From assembly GCA_023634235.1 (NCBI GenBank), contig JAMKCF010000009.1:1736001-1800000 (forward strand): a stretch of 64,000 bases of DNA. The letters are read 5' to 3'. Below are positions 1 through 12,800 of this stretch, in pieces; positions within the stretch are counted from its first letter, which is position 1, and the number at the start of each line of letters is the position of its first letter. The stretch is from Pisaster brevispinus (Eukaryota > Echinodermata > Asteroidea > Forcipulatida > Asteriidae). The notes under the pieces are model-generated. The model was given only the letters and a program-made list of their open reading frames with translations. It ran no database searches and was not told the origin of the DNA. Made by a program: the position numbers and the translations under genes.

Positions 1-748
1 ATGAAATGTGACACTCGGTGAGCCAGCGCTAGCCGATGTGCTTAGATAGGGTCATACTTTACCCTGAACTATGCGTCCCCCCGAAAACCTACTTGTTATA
101 AAGATGTTAACGGTTTAATAGTAAGCATCTTGCGAAACGACTTCGTCTGAAGTGCCCCCGTTGATTTAAAATCAATCAAAATACACGTCGAGAAATTTGA
201 ATCTCCAAAGATCGCCTGCAGGCGACGCTTGGAAATTTCCGTGGTGTTCATTTTGAATGTTGCCCTCAATACGGCAATAGATGCGGTTGGTACCCTCTGT
301 CACCTTGCTAAACGTGGGTGGATTCGACGTTCTTGATGAATACTGACAGTTTTTGCTGTTTTTCTACAAGTTGACACGGTATTCAACTGAAACTTACACA
401 TGTAACTTTTATTGCACATTTCTTGATAATTTTGCCTATAAATAAGCATTGCGTTTGCAGAAACCAAACGATGGCCCTACCTTAAAAAAAAACTGATTTT
501 GAACAATATGTTTGTATGTCAGTCGCAGTGATTAGCAACGTCATTGTGAAACTGTGCCATAAAAACCGAAGTTCTGCAGAAAAACAAGGATTTGGAAAGT
601 TCCACAGCCGAGGGTCACATTCAACTCGATTTAGGCCTGCAAGCTAAGATTCACTTTCACAAAAAGTAAGATTTATTCAGATGAAAATATACTGGTAAAT
701 TCACATTGGTAAGTTATAAAAAGTGTAGCCCAATGGTTTGCATTAGAT

Positions 749-949
749 GTGGTTCCTATAATGGATACACAGAAATTGGCATCACAGTCTGCGTCGCCTT
801 ACTGCAACCATCATCATCAGCAGCTTATCAACGAGATGCTGATGAAAACTAACGCCCTCTCCGTCAAAACTCTGCGAGTAAATATCGCCAGCAAATTAAA
901 CGAGGAAACCGTGTATGCAACGTTGACAATCTCATATCTTGTAGAATAA
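749..949 (+). CDS. possible terminal exon or small ORF (unknown)
   Basis: The frame from about 719 is open to a TAA at 947-949 and contains MDTQKLASQSASPYCNHHHQ and a helical end LRVNIASKLNEETVYATLTI. An AATAAA lies at 1019-1024, 70 bases past the stop, which is the right spacing for a polyadenylation signal. Weak possible acceptors (…GTGTAG, …GCATTAG) lie before it. I recognise no family. It could be a last exon of a plus-strand gene to the left, or chance. Confidence 0.25.
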   Translation: MVPIMDTQKLASQSASPYCNHHHQQLINEMLMKTNALSVKTLRVNIASKLNEETVYATLTISYLVE

Positions 950-1552
950 CATCTGATAACAAATAACGTTGATAACTTTAACTTTTCCAAGTTATGTACT
1001 TTTCCAGTTGTTATGAAAAATAAAGGTTTTATGTATTAAAATGCATACAAGAAAAACAAAACCAGTACCATAACTTATTCATATCAAGTTTACAAAACAA
1101 GAAAGGGCGTCCATAACTATAGTAGGACCAAGGAGGTAAGATAGCTGGATAGTGGGACTTAGAATTGTTTGGAGGTCCAAGTGTAATTTTTGTTTACAAT
1201 TTAGTGGTTTGGGGGTGTTTGGTCCTTTTCAGGCGGGTGACAAAAGATTTAAACTGTGACACGGGTTGTCCACGTGCTGCGGTTTTTCCTGACCGGAGGG
1301 TCTAGCCTGGCATTCGATGGGTTAACCGCCGAGTGATGCCCAAGGTAGTATTTTCACTATAAATCGTGCACCGATTTTGAAAATGTTGTGTCTTTAAATT
1401 TTTTTTTTATAGTTTAATAGGTTTATCAGATTATTGTTTTTATCTTTAAGCTTCAAAATAACGTCAACGTCTTGGTTTGCTTTCTATTTGTAACTATATA
1501 CTTAAGTTGTGATCATTGTTTATGTTTGTTAAACTGAAATCACTTGTTATTA

Positions 1553-1861
1553 CAGGGTATCTGCACACTGTAAAAAGTCAAATTGAAGACTTTTAAAGAC
1601 CCTTTTAATGCCACCCTTGACACAATTTAAGGCAAAAAATAAGTAAATAACTGCAGGGGAAACAGCTATACCCGCTCACTCTTTATGTTACTCTTTTACA
1701 TGCAGCGTAATCCCATTCATTACCAGCTAATAGTAAAATTCATTACACGCTTCATCCATTTTGTATGGCCTCAATTGACTGAATTTAATACTTTGTAATG
1801 CTTTTTAAGGCCTTTATACATTTTGATAGTTTAAGACTTTTAAGGATCAGCAGAAACCCTG
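1553..1861. mobile_element. MITE-like element, CAGGGT ends (hAT-like)
   Basis: The ends are near-perfect inverted repeats, CAGGGTATCTGC at the left and GCAGAAACCCTG at the right, with further subterminal matches around AAGACTTTTAA. The flanking 8-mers TGTTATTA and TATTATAA agree at 6 of 8 positions, suggesting a decayed 8-bp target duplication as made by hAT transposases. It is about 309 bp with no coding capacity. Confidence 0.55.
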
Positions 1862-2371
1862 TATTATAATAATGCCACGTATTCCTGTCATTCTCACTTG
1901 GTGTATCCCACAATAAAATGCACACAAAACAAACCTGTGAAAATTTGTGCTCAATTGGTCATCAAAGTTGCAAGAAAAGAAAAAAAGAAAAAGCACCCTT
2001 GGTGCATAGAATTGTGTGCTTTCAGATGCCTGAGAAAGGCTCCACGCCTGAAGCCTTTCTAAGATTCAGTTTCTTTGGGTAAAACATTTAATATTTCTCT
2101 AAAACTACATTACTTCAAAGGGGGTCGATTCTAACATTGTTTTATAATATCGAACAGCTCTCAGTGCTGGTCAAAAACTTGTGGGGTAATTACCAAAAGT
2201 ACACCCTACTTTTAATTTATCATTTCAAAATCTTGTTAAAATGTCAATGGGGAGAGGGAGCAAACGGTATTTAGTTTACTGCTAACTATACTTTAGGTGA
2301 AAGCGAAACTTGCTTGTTGTATATTATACTGATGGAAACCTGCAGGCTAGATGAGAAAAACAAATCAATGG

Positions 2372-2455
2372 TGACTTGGGTTTTGGAATCGAACCCGTGA
2401 CCAACCGTACTCTAGAGTGGCAAACATCTGAATAACATGCCACCAAGCTGAGCTT
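2372..2455 (-). mobile_element. tRNA-related SINE fragment
   Basis: Read on the minus strand there is an A-box-like AAGCTCAGCTTGGTGGCATG and, about 50 bases on, a B-box-like GGGTTCGATTCC. No intact cloverleaf can be drawn, so it is a tRNA-derived repeat rather than a tRNA gene. Confidence 0.45.
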
Positions 2456-3479
2456 GCATGTTGGCAGCACACGATTTCCGTATATGCAGCGGCATGCATT
2501 TGTCATTGGAAATAGCGTGACTATCATAGGACATCAAAACATTAATTATGCTCTCCTCTTTTTATGGAAGATTTATTCCATTATTTGGTTGTCTTAGAAA
2601 CTCTCAACGCATAAATTGTCGAGTAAAGTGAATGGAAAAGCAAGTCTGCTGGATCAACAATGGTATAGTTCAATCTTTTACATGGATTTATGAACTTGAT
2701 ACCGAGTTCATTATGTGAACATTAGTCGGTCTAAATTTCCCCTCTTTGGTAGACAACATTTCCGAGGGTGATTGTTTCTTATACCGACTTAAAATTTGGC
2801 CAGCTTTGTAATAATGCTTGTTTGATAAAGCCTTAAAAAAACAGGAAAAAAAGTGCAGAAGGCAAGATGAAATGCTAGTGTTCACGAGTGACAAGCATGT
2901 AACAGGAATCACTGTGTATTGTTTGGACATAATCGCGGGAGGTAGGTCTCGAAGTTTCGAACTATGTTTGTAATTATTACTTCTCGTGTTATTTTGACAT
3001 TGTCACAAATGTTACATTATTCCCTTTAAAGATTTTCGGGTTGTTTTTTTCTGAAATGGGGATTTGTTTGGTATAATTATTCTTTTTTATTTAAAAAGTA
3101 GTTTCGCTTACTGCTCTAACTGATAGGCCTAATTGATTGTACCCCTTGTCTTCCCGAGTTCCTGTTGTATTAATTTTATGCAGTTTTGTTTGCCGTCCCT
3201 TTCACTTGCGTATATCGAGCTGTGAGGCGCACTGCATAAGCTATTTAGGATTAGACCTATACCAAGGTAAATCAATGAAATCACCCGTCACTTTGAGGTC
3301 CGTTATCATCAGCGTACAAAGGCGAGCGGAGTGCCCCGATAAACGCAATGAAAATACGGCGGAGGGAAGATCACATTTCTCGCTTGTTTGCCGAAGACGT
3401 CAATTAGCATGACAGGCATCATGAACTCTGCTGTACTTTTGGTTCTCTTTCTTTTCCCCCTCTCACTCAAATGGGTGTT

Positions 3480-3992
3480 TTACTCTTGAAGGATCGCACA
3501 GGAGGCACCGTTCATAGCCGGGCCGGCGAAGCGTGTAGACGTGTAGAAGGTCCAATGCAAGTCGGTGTATACACAAATGCGGTTGAGCACAAGGCACGGT
3601 GCCCTCTTGTACATTTTTAGTGAGCCACTCGACACTAAAAGCTTGGGGGATAGACCGGACGAGGAGAGCCCAACCTCCGAGCAATGTTTGAATAGAGAGT
3701 CCAGGCACAAGTGTTTTCCAAATGATCCATCCAAATCAATTGCTTCACTGGCCGTGCCGTCATTTTCTTGCAGTCCATCTGATCGAGTTACCCGTCGAGC
3801 TGCTATGCCGGGCAGGCTGCTGGCCGATATATTGGAATAAGATCGTGCAAGGGGAAACCCACTAGGCAAATGTTGTCCACGTCTCCACAATACTGGGGCG
3901 TCGTAAGCTCCACGATCGGCACGCATCGCCAGCAACGAAGTCAGCCACTTTGGAACGTTTGTTTGTTCAAATTTTGCATTAAAACGCCTCAT
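3480..3992 (-). other. 170-codon ORF, unsupported
   Basis: An open frame on the minus strand in a stretch that is richer in G+C and CpG than its surroundings. Two plus-strand ORFs overlap it, so the openness partly reflects composition. I see no domain, no convincing splice signals and no repeat pattern. It may be the 5' region of an unseen gene. Confidence 0.15.
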
Positions 3993-4439
3993 TTTATGCC
4001 GAGGATGATTTCAGCATTGATGGTGTCCCAGATTCATCGAATCGTCTTCAACACAAATCACAAAATGAAAAGAGTGACAAACCTTTTACACATCGGGCAA
4101 ACCCATGTGCATATTATAGGGACGACCAGAAACAAATATTTTGTTGTGAATGCGCTGTTTGTTTCTTAGTTTTGTTAACATATTCATCCTTTTAGCAAAA
4201 CTGGATAATGAGTTATGAGTTGAAAAGATCAACATTGATTGCAGAACAGAAAGAAAGAGACGTGATCGATATTGCTTACAAGATTTCTTAAAGGACAGAT
4301 GTTGCGGAGGAAATGTTGCTAATCCCATCTAAACCTTAATACAAATCCATCGGAAACGTTCATGTATTCATGTCTTTTCTTTTATCCTGGAAGATCTGTC
4401 AAGTCGAGTATAGCATTTCATCATACCGCCAATCAGCAC

Positions 4440-4820
4440 GGTGACTCTAACGGGGCGAGGCGCGGCCCCACTCATTCGCGACGGAAAAACCACTAACTCG
4501 TGGACAGGTTTTTCCAGTTAGACCGGGGACATATCATGTTAGGCGTGGACGTGTTTCGAATCCTGGGCGAGGGTTTTTCTAGAATATTGTGTCTCACAGG
4601 AGTCCAGGTCATTACAGCGTTAAGACTTTCACCCAGACTCTACGGAAAGGATCTCTGTTGGGACCGTACGACGATACCCTTCTCTCTCTTTCTCTCCCCT
4701 CTTTCCAAAATCTCTAACCGCGGTTCCCTGAAAACCGTCTGCCGTCATTTTGGCATCAACTGCGGGGAGTGGTTGTCTGATACCCGGCAGGGCACACTGA
4801 ACGAGAAACTGGGAATGTAA
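4440..4820 (+). other. CpG-richer patch with a 106-codon ORF, unsupported
   Basis: It contains GGGGCGAGGCGCGGCCCC and a short hairpin (GGAAAAACC ... GGTTTTTCC). A plus-strand ORF runs through it without a recognisable domain. It could be promoter or first-exon DNA. Confidence 0.15.
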
Positions 4821-7284
4821 ACATGGGTAATGGGAAACTCGAAAGACACTGTGGTGGAATATTCTGGCTTTTATATTTTAGAAAAGCCATTGATGTTGAG
4901 GTGGAATTTAGCCGTTATCTGGAATAACAATCCACATCGAAGCGAGCTTCTGCCCAGCCACTTATTGACTTTTCTTAATGATAATATTAACATCCGTTTT
5001 GAGTGAAGGAGATCCAAGTAGGAAACACTGTCAAAATCATAAGAACCCCAGCCCAGAACTCTGCTCTAGTTTTTCCCACTTATTTTTTTTTTCACATAGG
5101 GACTCTTCTTCATCTACAAAAGGTACAACTCCCGATCAATGAAAAGTCACAGTTATAAATATTAAATTTTAGTTAGGCTTATACATGTAGCAATTTTGCA
5201 TCCAAGATGAAATATTCGAAAGAAGGAAAGACATACACTACATAGTTTTCTGATGTTCACGCTCTGTGGTAGCCGTGCACCATGCCGCATACCGTTCCAA
5301 CAACGCTGATTCACCCAATGGGAAAACCTTGGCATCAGGTATCATTCGTATAGGACTCGTAGCTTTGTTGGATACAAATAAAAGTCACACACCCACGGTT
5401 GACCAAAAGGGAGGGCACGGAATAAAAATTTAAAAAAACACGTGTAATAATGTTTCTGTACCTCACTCTGCATCTGTATGCTATTCGCATAGACCTCATC
5501 AAAAGGCTGAACATTAATTGTTTTAAAGACAGAGATTGTTAACTGTCCAGGCCTAGCCAAGCAAAAGAGATGAGTGTTTTATAACATTTTAGATTTAATA
5601 GAAAATACCAAGACATAGTTATTAAACGTGGTTCCTTCAAAATCGTCAGCACCTGCGGCTCCCCATATACCTATTATACGCTGTTATTCTAAATACGACG
5701 AAGATACATTACGAATAACAGCGATCTAAACCGTTGATGGTAGGCCAGAAGCATACCTCTCATAGGAAACAATAACTTACAAACAACTGCATATTGCAAC
5801 TTTCATGTATTAAAAAAACTCATATACAGAACGAAAGGTTTGGAGAGTGGAAACAACTCAAAACGTTTTTTTTTAATATAAAGCTTTGGACGGAGTTGCT
5901 ATTCCGAATGTGATACATCAGGACTCCCGCGTAGCCCCAACGAGAGCTCAGAACAGTGGAAGCCATAATCCAACGTCAAAATGTCAAATTGAATTATTTT
6001 CCAATTAAATTATCACCTTTATTGAATGACTATTTACAGAAGGTTCATTGCTTTGTTGCCTTAGAGAACAAACATGTCAAATTGGTTGTCAAATGTTTAA
6101 ACTCCTATAATCCACAACACTCCAAAATATGAAATCACGATGACAGCCAATCCGTTTCTATCACTCGGTTTTTCATCAGTTGAGGCTGATAGTTTGAATG
6201 TAAGAGCAAAAGGCACCGTCAGCAATACGGAGAACCCCAAGCCCGCTACCCGTTGGGCCAGACTCGAACCCACTTGAAAAGTTCACAATATCGTGAGCCA
6301 AAAATATAAACATTAAAGGAGGGTACATCACTTTTTGGAAGAGTAAAATTATCACAATCCTGTGAGTTCAATAAAAATACCATACAGCCAGCCTTTGAAC
6401 ATTAGTTTTATCAATAAGTACTTATTTTTTCGAGATATAATTTAATTATGATGGGTAATGTATTTTGCCAGGAATTCTCTGCACTTAATTCACGCTATTT
6501 TAACTCGAATAGGCGGAGATTAAAACAGCGTTGGTAACGTTGCCAACTGCTACAAATCATTACAGATTTAAAGAGACTGTCTTGCTCTATTTTTTTATGT
6601 GTAGGTTTTTAGATGTGATTTAATTCGTGTGGTTTATAGATACAGCACATTATGGTTACAGAAAAGCTTATTTATCTATTTACTCATTTGTTTGTTTGTT
6701 TGTTTATTTGTTCATCAACTGGATGGCCCATTCATATGGCACGCATTTGTCTCTCATGGATCCCAGCTTGTGTACAAAGAAAATAAAGAACGTCATATAT
6801 ACAATGCCCCCCCCCCCAAAAAAAAAAAAAAAGGTTTCTAATAAAATACACAATAATTCCATACAGCTTTGCCTTCCATGCCCTAAAAATATTTGTTGAG
6901 CACGGATGATGTTACAGGGAGCAAGAGTCAACAACCATGCAAAAGGAAATGCCATCAAAAATGAATCAATCGCTGTTGATTTTTACGAACTTTTTTTGCA
7001 ACACTACTTTTTATTATGGGCACTTTACAAAAAATTGACATAAAGCGCTCGGTGTATATATATAATAAATGGCTTTGCTTGAGGCTTTATTTTAAAAGGG
7101 GGGAACAACTGCTTATATAACAACATAAAAACTATAAAAACATAGCTCTTCAACTTTTGTTTCTGTCTACTTGCTAAATTTTCTAATATTATGCATTGTC
7201 TGTTCAGTTGTGTTTGCCATTTGAAAGAGTGCATGTCAGGGGTGCTTGTTATGTCAATGGATGATACCATATAAAATATAATTG

Positions 7285-7680
7285 ATTTTTAATAACAATA
7301 CAAAGAACTTATATAGTGCTTTATCACACTCAAGGGTGCCTCAAAGTACTCAGTATTTTTCCCCTACAAGGTATGCGGAGCTATGTTTGAAATGTAAGAC
7401 CCATTTATTTACTCAGCACCATGTAACGGTTTACAAGGTGCCGTTGTGCATTCTGCAGCCAACCGTACTAGAAAACACCGGGCCCCCTTCTCTTAACGAT
7501 AAAGTGTACTGGGTTCTGTTACACAAAACACGGGACCAATGGCTTCACGTCCCATGTGAAGGACGAAGCAATAACGGTTAAGCGCCTTACTTAAGGTTAA
7601 GGACACAATTATCAAGACGGGGACTCGAACCCCTCACGCTGTTGTTCAGATACAGCAGATCTTGAGTCCAGTACGAATTA
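7285..7680 (-). mobile_element. tRNA-derived SINE, copy 1
   Basis: On the minus strand a tRNA-like head with B box GGGGTTCGAGTCC (around 7621) is followed by a body containing ACGTGAAGCCATTGGTCCC and AACCCAGTACACTTTATCGT, then an A+T-rich tail near 7285. The body is shared with the copy at 40895-41228. The invariant GTAA-x-AGAACCCAGT-type core is widespread among invertebrate SINEs. Confidence 0.65.
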
Positions 7681-7729
7681 GATTAATTAGATTAAATTAA
7701 TTTCAGTCATTTTGTTTTCAATAAACACA

Positions 7730-7926
7730 CACTGCCAAAAACTCGTGTATTGAAATTGACATCATGGGTGTTGTCACATAATAGATAACACCAATGTAGT
7801 TTTGTTGGCATATGAAATTAGTGTTATTTTAACACCCTATGTTGTAAATTTTTATTATTTGTTGTATCTACAGTGTACATGTGATAACTCCCATAGTGTC
7901 AATTATAGCACCCAGTTTTTGCAGTG
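7730..7926. mobile_element. MITE-like foldback element, CACTGC ends
   Basis: The left end CACTGCCAAAAACTCGTGT and the reverse complement of the right end, CACTGCAAAAACTGGGTGC, match in most positions. Subterminal ATTGACA also occurs on both sides. It is 197 bp and non-coding. Confidence 0.55.
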
Positions 7927-9248
7927 CATTAAATCTTTAAATTGCACCAGTTAGGTGGTAACACTTTCATAAAAACAACGAAAAACAGTTTTGTTGTTTT
8001 TGTTATTTTTTCGGGGATTTGAATATGTTCATACCAGGCTTGCTGCTATCGCCGAATGCTGCAATTAAAATAAGCATTTGTAATTTGGGAAGTCTATAAA
8101 TTCTATTTTCTCAAGTTGACTCTGCAAACAGAAATATTTGTGCAGCATTGATTTCCCATGCTATATTTTGCCTTCGTAAAAAAAAACATTCTTACAAGAG
8201 TTAGGCCAAGTTCAATATGCAGAAGGAATACTATATCATTTCAGTCTTTGGTTACTTTTGCTGAGCTGTGTTGTAGTTCATGTCCCAGTTTACATCATTT
8301 TTCATGGTGTAAACTTAAAGGCCTCATTTACAAAAATTATGTTGGTATGTAAAATATTCACTGGACATTTTTGCCAAGAAGTTGACCTAAGTTCTCGCGA
8401 CAACTCACAGAGCTTTCAGTCTACAGCTTGACAAAAATAGAGCCGCTGTATAGTACGCCCTCTATTGATGAATTAAACAAGTTTTTAACACATCTGTTGC
8501 AGCAGTCCAAAGACATTTGGGTGGGGGACATACGGAATTTTGGCATACTCTAAAATGTTAGTTTCATTTTTAAGTTTTAGTTTTACTGTTGACAACATTA
8601 TTGTGTTGTTTTCGCGAGAGGGAAATGTGTCCCGATTTCTTTACCTGAACTTTTGACAGTTTTACTTCACATGAGATAATGAGTGTTTACTATTCAAAAT
8701 AACTATAATACAACCTATTTATTTCCATAGCTGAGTGGTGCAAAGAAGTCTGACACCAGTCAGATGCATGATATTTTGGCTGATGACCTACTGCGGCAAA
8801 TATGATACTTTCTTGGGTCAAATGTTTCCTTCATCCTATGGTCCCTCGGAACTTTAGAAAAGAAATTTGTCATCCTTTGCATAGAGGGCGCTAGACACAA
8901 CTGATGGTGCATAAATAAGTGTGTGGGGCAGGGGCATTTTATCAGCCTCAACCCAAAACAGTCAGTGTTTAGCATGGTCTTGACGTTTTCTGAAATGTCG
9001 ACCCCAAACCAAATAATTTATACTTCATAGGCCCAAGTGCATTTTCACAGCTCTTGGTCTCATACGACAATGTACGACGGACCGTCATTTCGTAGACCTA
9101 CACATCATGTACATGTTTAAATGTATGAATGTGGCAAAGCGGGCCTTAAGTTGTCGACGGTGTTTTTTCAACATTTATTTGGCAGTCCCAACCAAATTAA
9201 AACTACGACAAATTTGAAATGAGTGTAGAAAAAAAGCATAAATTACAT

Positions 9249-9312
9249 ACCCAAATTTCCAAGTGTCCAAACGTTGCGGTCCTCAGTCATCTCAGCGTAT
9301 TTGAACATGGCG
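9249..9312 (-). CDS. possible first coding exon of an unidentified minus-strand gene
   Basis: On the minus strand an ATG in the context GGCGCCATGT (9312-9310) opens MFKYAEMTEDRNVWTLGNL, followed by a consensus-like donor GG|GTATGT. The sequence is richer in CpG than its surroundings and lies next to a CCAAT box and a CRE-like TGACGT. No downstream exon could be identified leftwards, and no family is recognised. Confidence 0.25.
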
Positions 9313-9443
9313 CCTGCTTGCGACGCAACACCCTTCGGCCGGCTGGTGGTGAGGGAACCGGTCCTTTCACACGTATCGAGCGACGAGGTACAAGACCTGT
9401 CAAGCCAAAAACTGCCGGTCACCAAAATATGATACTGTGATCT

Positions 9444-9468
9444 CATTGGTCAAGCTTCTATGACGTGC
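9444..9468. promoter_or_regulatory. candidate promoter elements (CCAAT box and CRE-like site)
   Basis: An inverted CCAAT box (CATTGG, 9444-9449) lies 12 bases from TGACGTGC (9461-9468). Both are typical of animal housekeeping promoters, and the flanking 9250-9500 is GC- and CpG-richer than its neighbours. An ATG in the context AACATGGCG at 9307 on the plus strand faces the minus-strand candidate exon, so a bidirectional promoter is possible. This rests on motifs only. Confidence 0.3.
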
Positions 9469-9652
9469 ATTGTTTACGGAAGTGTTTTCGGCACCGTGCA
9501 GTTTTGGGCCCGATAGTTCCCCTGATAGTCTTGTTGTTTGTACCAAATTGCCAAATATTAAACATTAATTATGACGCGTCGCAGCTAACAACACATGAGG
9601 CCCCTGTCTTTTGCCTAAAATTTATTTTTACTTATGATTTGCTCACCATCAG

Positions 9653-9852
9653 TGACCCTTGACGGACTTGCACCCGACTATTGCTTCTTAATCGTAGTTC
9701 TTTCCTATCTGGGCATCGTTGCTTCTGCATTAATATCTCCTGGATGTCTCCTAGATGATAAGCATGGCTTCCGACCGATATTTACTGCTGCCATGAACAA
9801 AGATGCCATTGATATCATGGAGAAAGAACAGCAATCAAGTTCTCGGTGCTAA
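9653..9852 (+). CDS. possible short exon encoding a transmembrane segment (unknown)
   Basis: After a possible acceptor (TTGCTCACCATCAG) the frame reads VTLDGLAPDYCFLIVVLSYL, with a hydrophobic run to about GIVASALIS, then FRPIFTAAMNKDAIDIMEKE and a stop at 9850-9852. It would be a single-pass membrane protein end or a small membrane protein. No family is recognised, and the phase does not match the nearby plus-strand ATG at 9307. Confidence 0.25.
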
Positions 9853-12800
9853 TATTTACACGCAATGAACGTCTTGGAACATGGAGGTACATTTGGCTTG
9901 GAGGTGGAGATTCATGGAGGTTACACGAACACTGATGAGTTCTGAGAGTTAAATTAAAACTTGTAGCATGGCTTGCAGTTGACCTAGCTTTAGAACATCA
10001 CCTCTATACAGAGCTGTGTAAGATTAATATTGCTATTACACTGAATGACTGAATGTAATGACCTTAACGTGAGAATTATCCTATGGTATTATCCATCAAG
10101 TATCTTTTTAGTGCAGTGGTACGTTCTTTCCTGGTGCAGGCAGTCCATGACCTGATGGCCGTCACTATATAAAAACCCTCTCTCTTTGTAAGAACATAAA
10201 TGTAGAACCAAGAGTCTGACATGTTATTATTTCGTATCCCTATCTATCAAAGGCAGAAGATATGTTTCATATTCGTATTTACAGTGGAGGAATTTATATC
10301 ACAACCAGGTGCATAGTGACTACATGAAAATTGTATTAAACAAATAGAGGGCGCTGTTCATTAGAACCGTATCAAACCACTACTCTTTTTTTTTCTCTGA
10401 AATAAATGATTAGGAACCTTTGCATGTGTGGTGGACACCTATCAATATGTAGAATCCGAAAACAGTTATCCGCTACTCAAGTTTCATTTCCGTTAACTTT
10501 ACAAATTCAGTGGCCCCAGAGCTCTATCAAAGTTAATAGCGGTACACACAAGTTTATTTTCTTGACCTTCGACTGATATAAAAATCTTTAGCAATTTCTC
10601 AGAAAATGTACAATATTTCTAGAAACACCACAACAAATCCCCGGGGGCCATTAATAAGAAAACAACCAAAAATAAAAGTGTGCATACAATTCAACATTTT
10701 AACTTTTCATCAATAATATTTTAATTTTATTTTGTTGTATCCTCCATCCAGCATCACACGTTGGGAAGATCAGCAGAAGGTGATGACATTATAGGAATGA
10801 GTTTTGCCACAGTGACTGGTAGGCAGAAAAGACATTGCACTTACAAAAATAACTTACTTAAATACTTACAACTTATAATAAACTTTAAATCATTCATCCT
10901 CCTAAAATAAAGCTTTCTTAAATTAAAAAAACTGTGTCAGTGCAACAAGGTCGTAACTAATGCAAAAATGCTTCATGCAACAACGTCATATCTCTATCTC
11001 GGGTCCATTGACTTTAAGATTACACCCAGGCAAGATATGACCTTTTGACATTCTAAAATTTGTGTTTCAAGTAAACGCTATTTTAGGAGATACAACCTTG
11101 TTGCACCAACACAACAAACTCTGGTGTTAGTTGTATTTGACATGTAACAGGGTATTAAGTAGCTTTAGTTTGAATCCATGACATCATTATATCCAAAATC
11201 AGGGTTTCGGAATGATTTTCAAGAATTGTTATTGTCAGTATAAACCTAACCAGATAATTGTCCATACACATTAAAACGGAGCAATTAAAACTACTTGTTA
11301 CCTTTGAGTTCCAAAAATGTTACACATGGTAGTAGTTTACATGGTGAACCTGCATGTGTCAATACCCTAATACTCTGAGAGTTCCTTCAAGTCATTACTA
11401 CATTTAGGCCTATCTTTACTCTTAAAAAAACAAAACATTAACTTAGTACATTAATTTATAAACAAGTAAAATGTAGTTTTTAAGAAGTAACATTAACCAG
11501 AGCTACTGGAATGTTAATACCCTACAGAAAGTACAGAGTGAAGCAAAAATGAAACACAAATGTCCAATACTAGGCTGTTTCAATTTTGTGAAGCACCTAC
11601 ATTCAGAAAGAAATCTCAGCCCCGAAATATGACAAAAACATAACGATGATATTACTTATGACCATTTAAAGCATTTTATGTAATATTTACATTTATGCAT
11701 TACTTCTATAGACATTTTGTATCATCTGATAGTAACAAATATTATACTTTACTGTAAAAAATGTCCAACTGGCAAAATTTATATTGAGCTTTAAATGCTA
11801 CCGTTCATGGAAGATATTTTGTCCAAGATAATATCGTTTGGAAAAATACTTGAATATTCTTCGAAGCTGCACACATTTTGCATAAAAATGTTTCACAAAA
11901 ATATTTAGTCACATTTTTCGGTGGTTTCTTTCAGATTAGACAGAGTTCTTCTTAAGGTATTCAACAATAAGTAAACAACTACATAATTATTATGATATTC
12001 CTTAAAAAACAAACATTAGTCATAACGACCGTTCTTTTAAAAAATGTATAAACCTGATTTAATTCTTACGTAAATATATTACATACTTAGGAAAGATTTA
12101 AAGTAAAATGAGTCCATATACCTAAGTTATCTTAACAGACCCTATATTAAACTTAATGTTTACATAATTTACAGATAGTTACTACATTTTACATATACCA
12201 TACTTTACATATTTATATGTGATTTACATAATTTTTTACAGGCTATTCACATTGCCCTCAAGGCAAACTTATAACGCACCAAATTAACCATTTCAAAGCT
12301 AATCGTCACTTACTCTTGACATAACTCTTTTTGTTTTATTGGGTAAAAAAACATGGTTAAAATATATAGCCCATTGATATTGCACAGCATGCGGTCATTT
12401 CTTATACAAGTGGATTTCAATTCTAAAGTTTAAAAACAATTTCTTTTAAATTTCAGTCCCTGAATTTATTTTTGGTTACAACAATACAATAAAATCAGCT
12501 TTGCTTTCAATTGCAAATGATTTGTTTTTGACAAAAGGTTGTCCCTCTTCCAAAGCGTCTCTCAAAATCATTGTTCAAACCCCAATAATGTAATGTAAAG
12601 AGTTGTACTCAAATTGTTTACAACAATGAGTTGTAATTCAACAAGAACAAAAATTACTAAATATAATAAGGGGAGATAAACTTACTTTCTTAAGTCTACA
12701 ATTTCAAAACAAAATAAAATAATTTTCTCATAAATTGTATTTAAGTAAAAAATATGTTCCATATGGATTTTATAATCACAATAATACTGAATAAATAACT

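Noticed and set aside
6704..6958. Hydrophobic minus-strand ORF with a run of Phe and Gly
   Set aside because: It is produced by the C-run/A-run homopolymer and AT-rich sequence.
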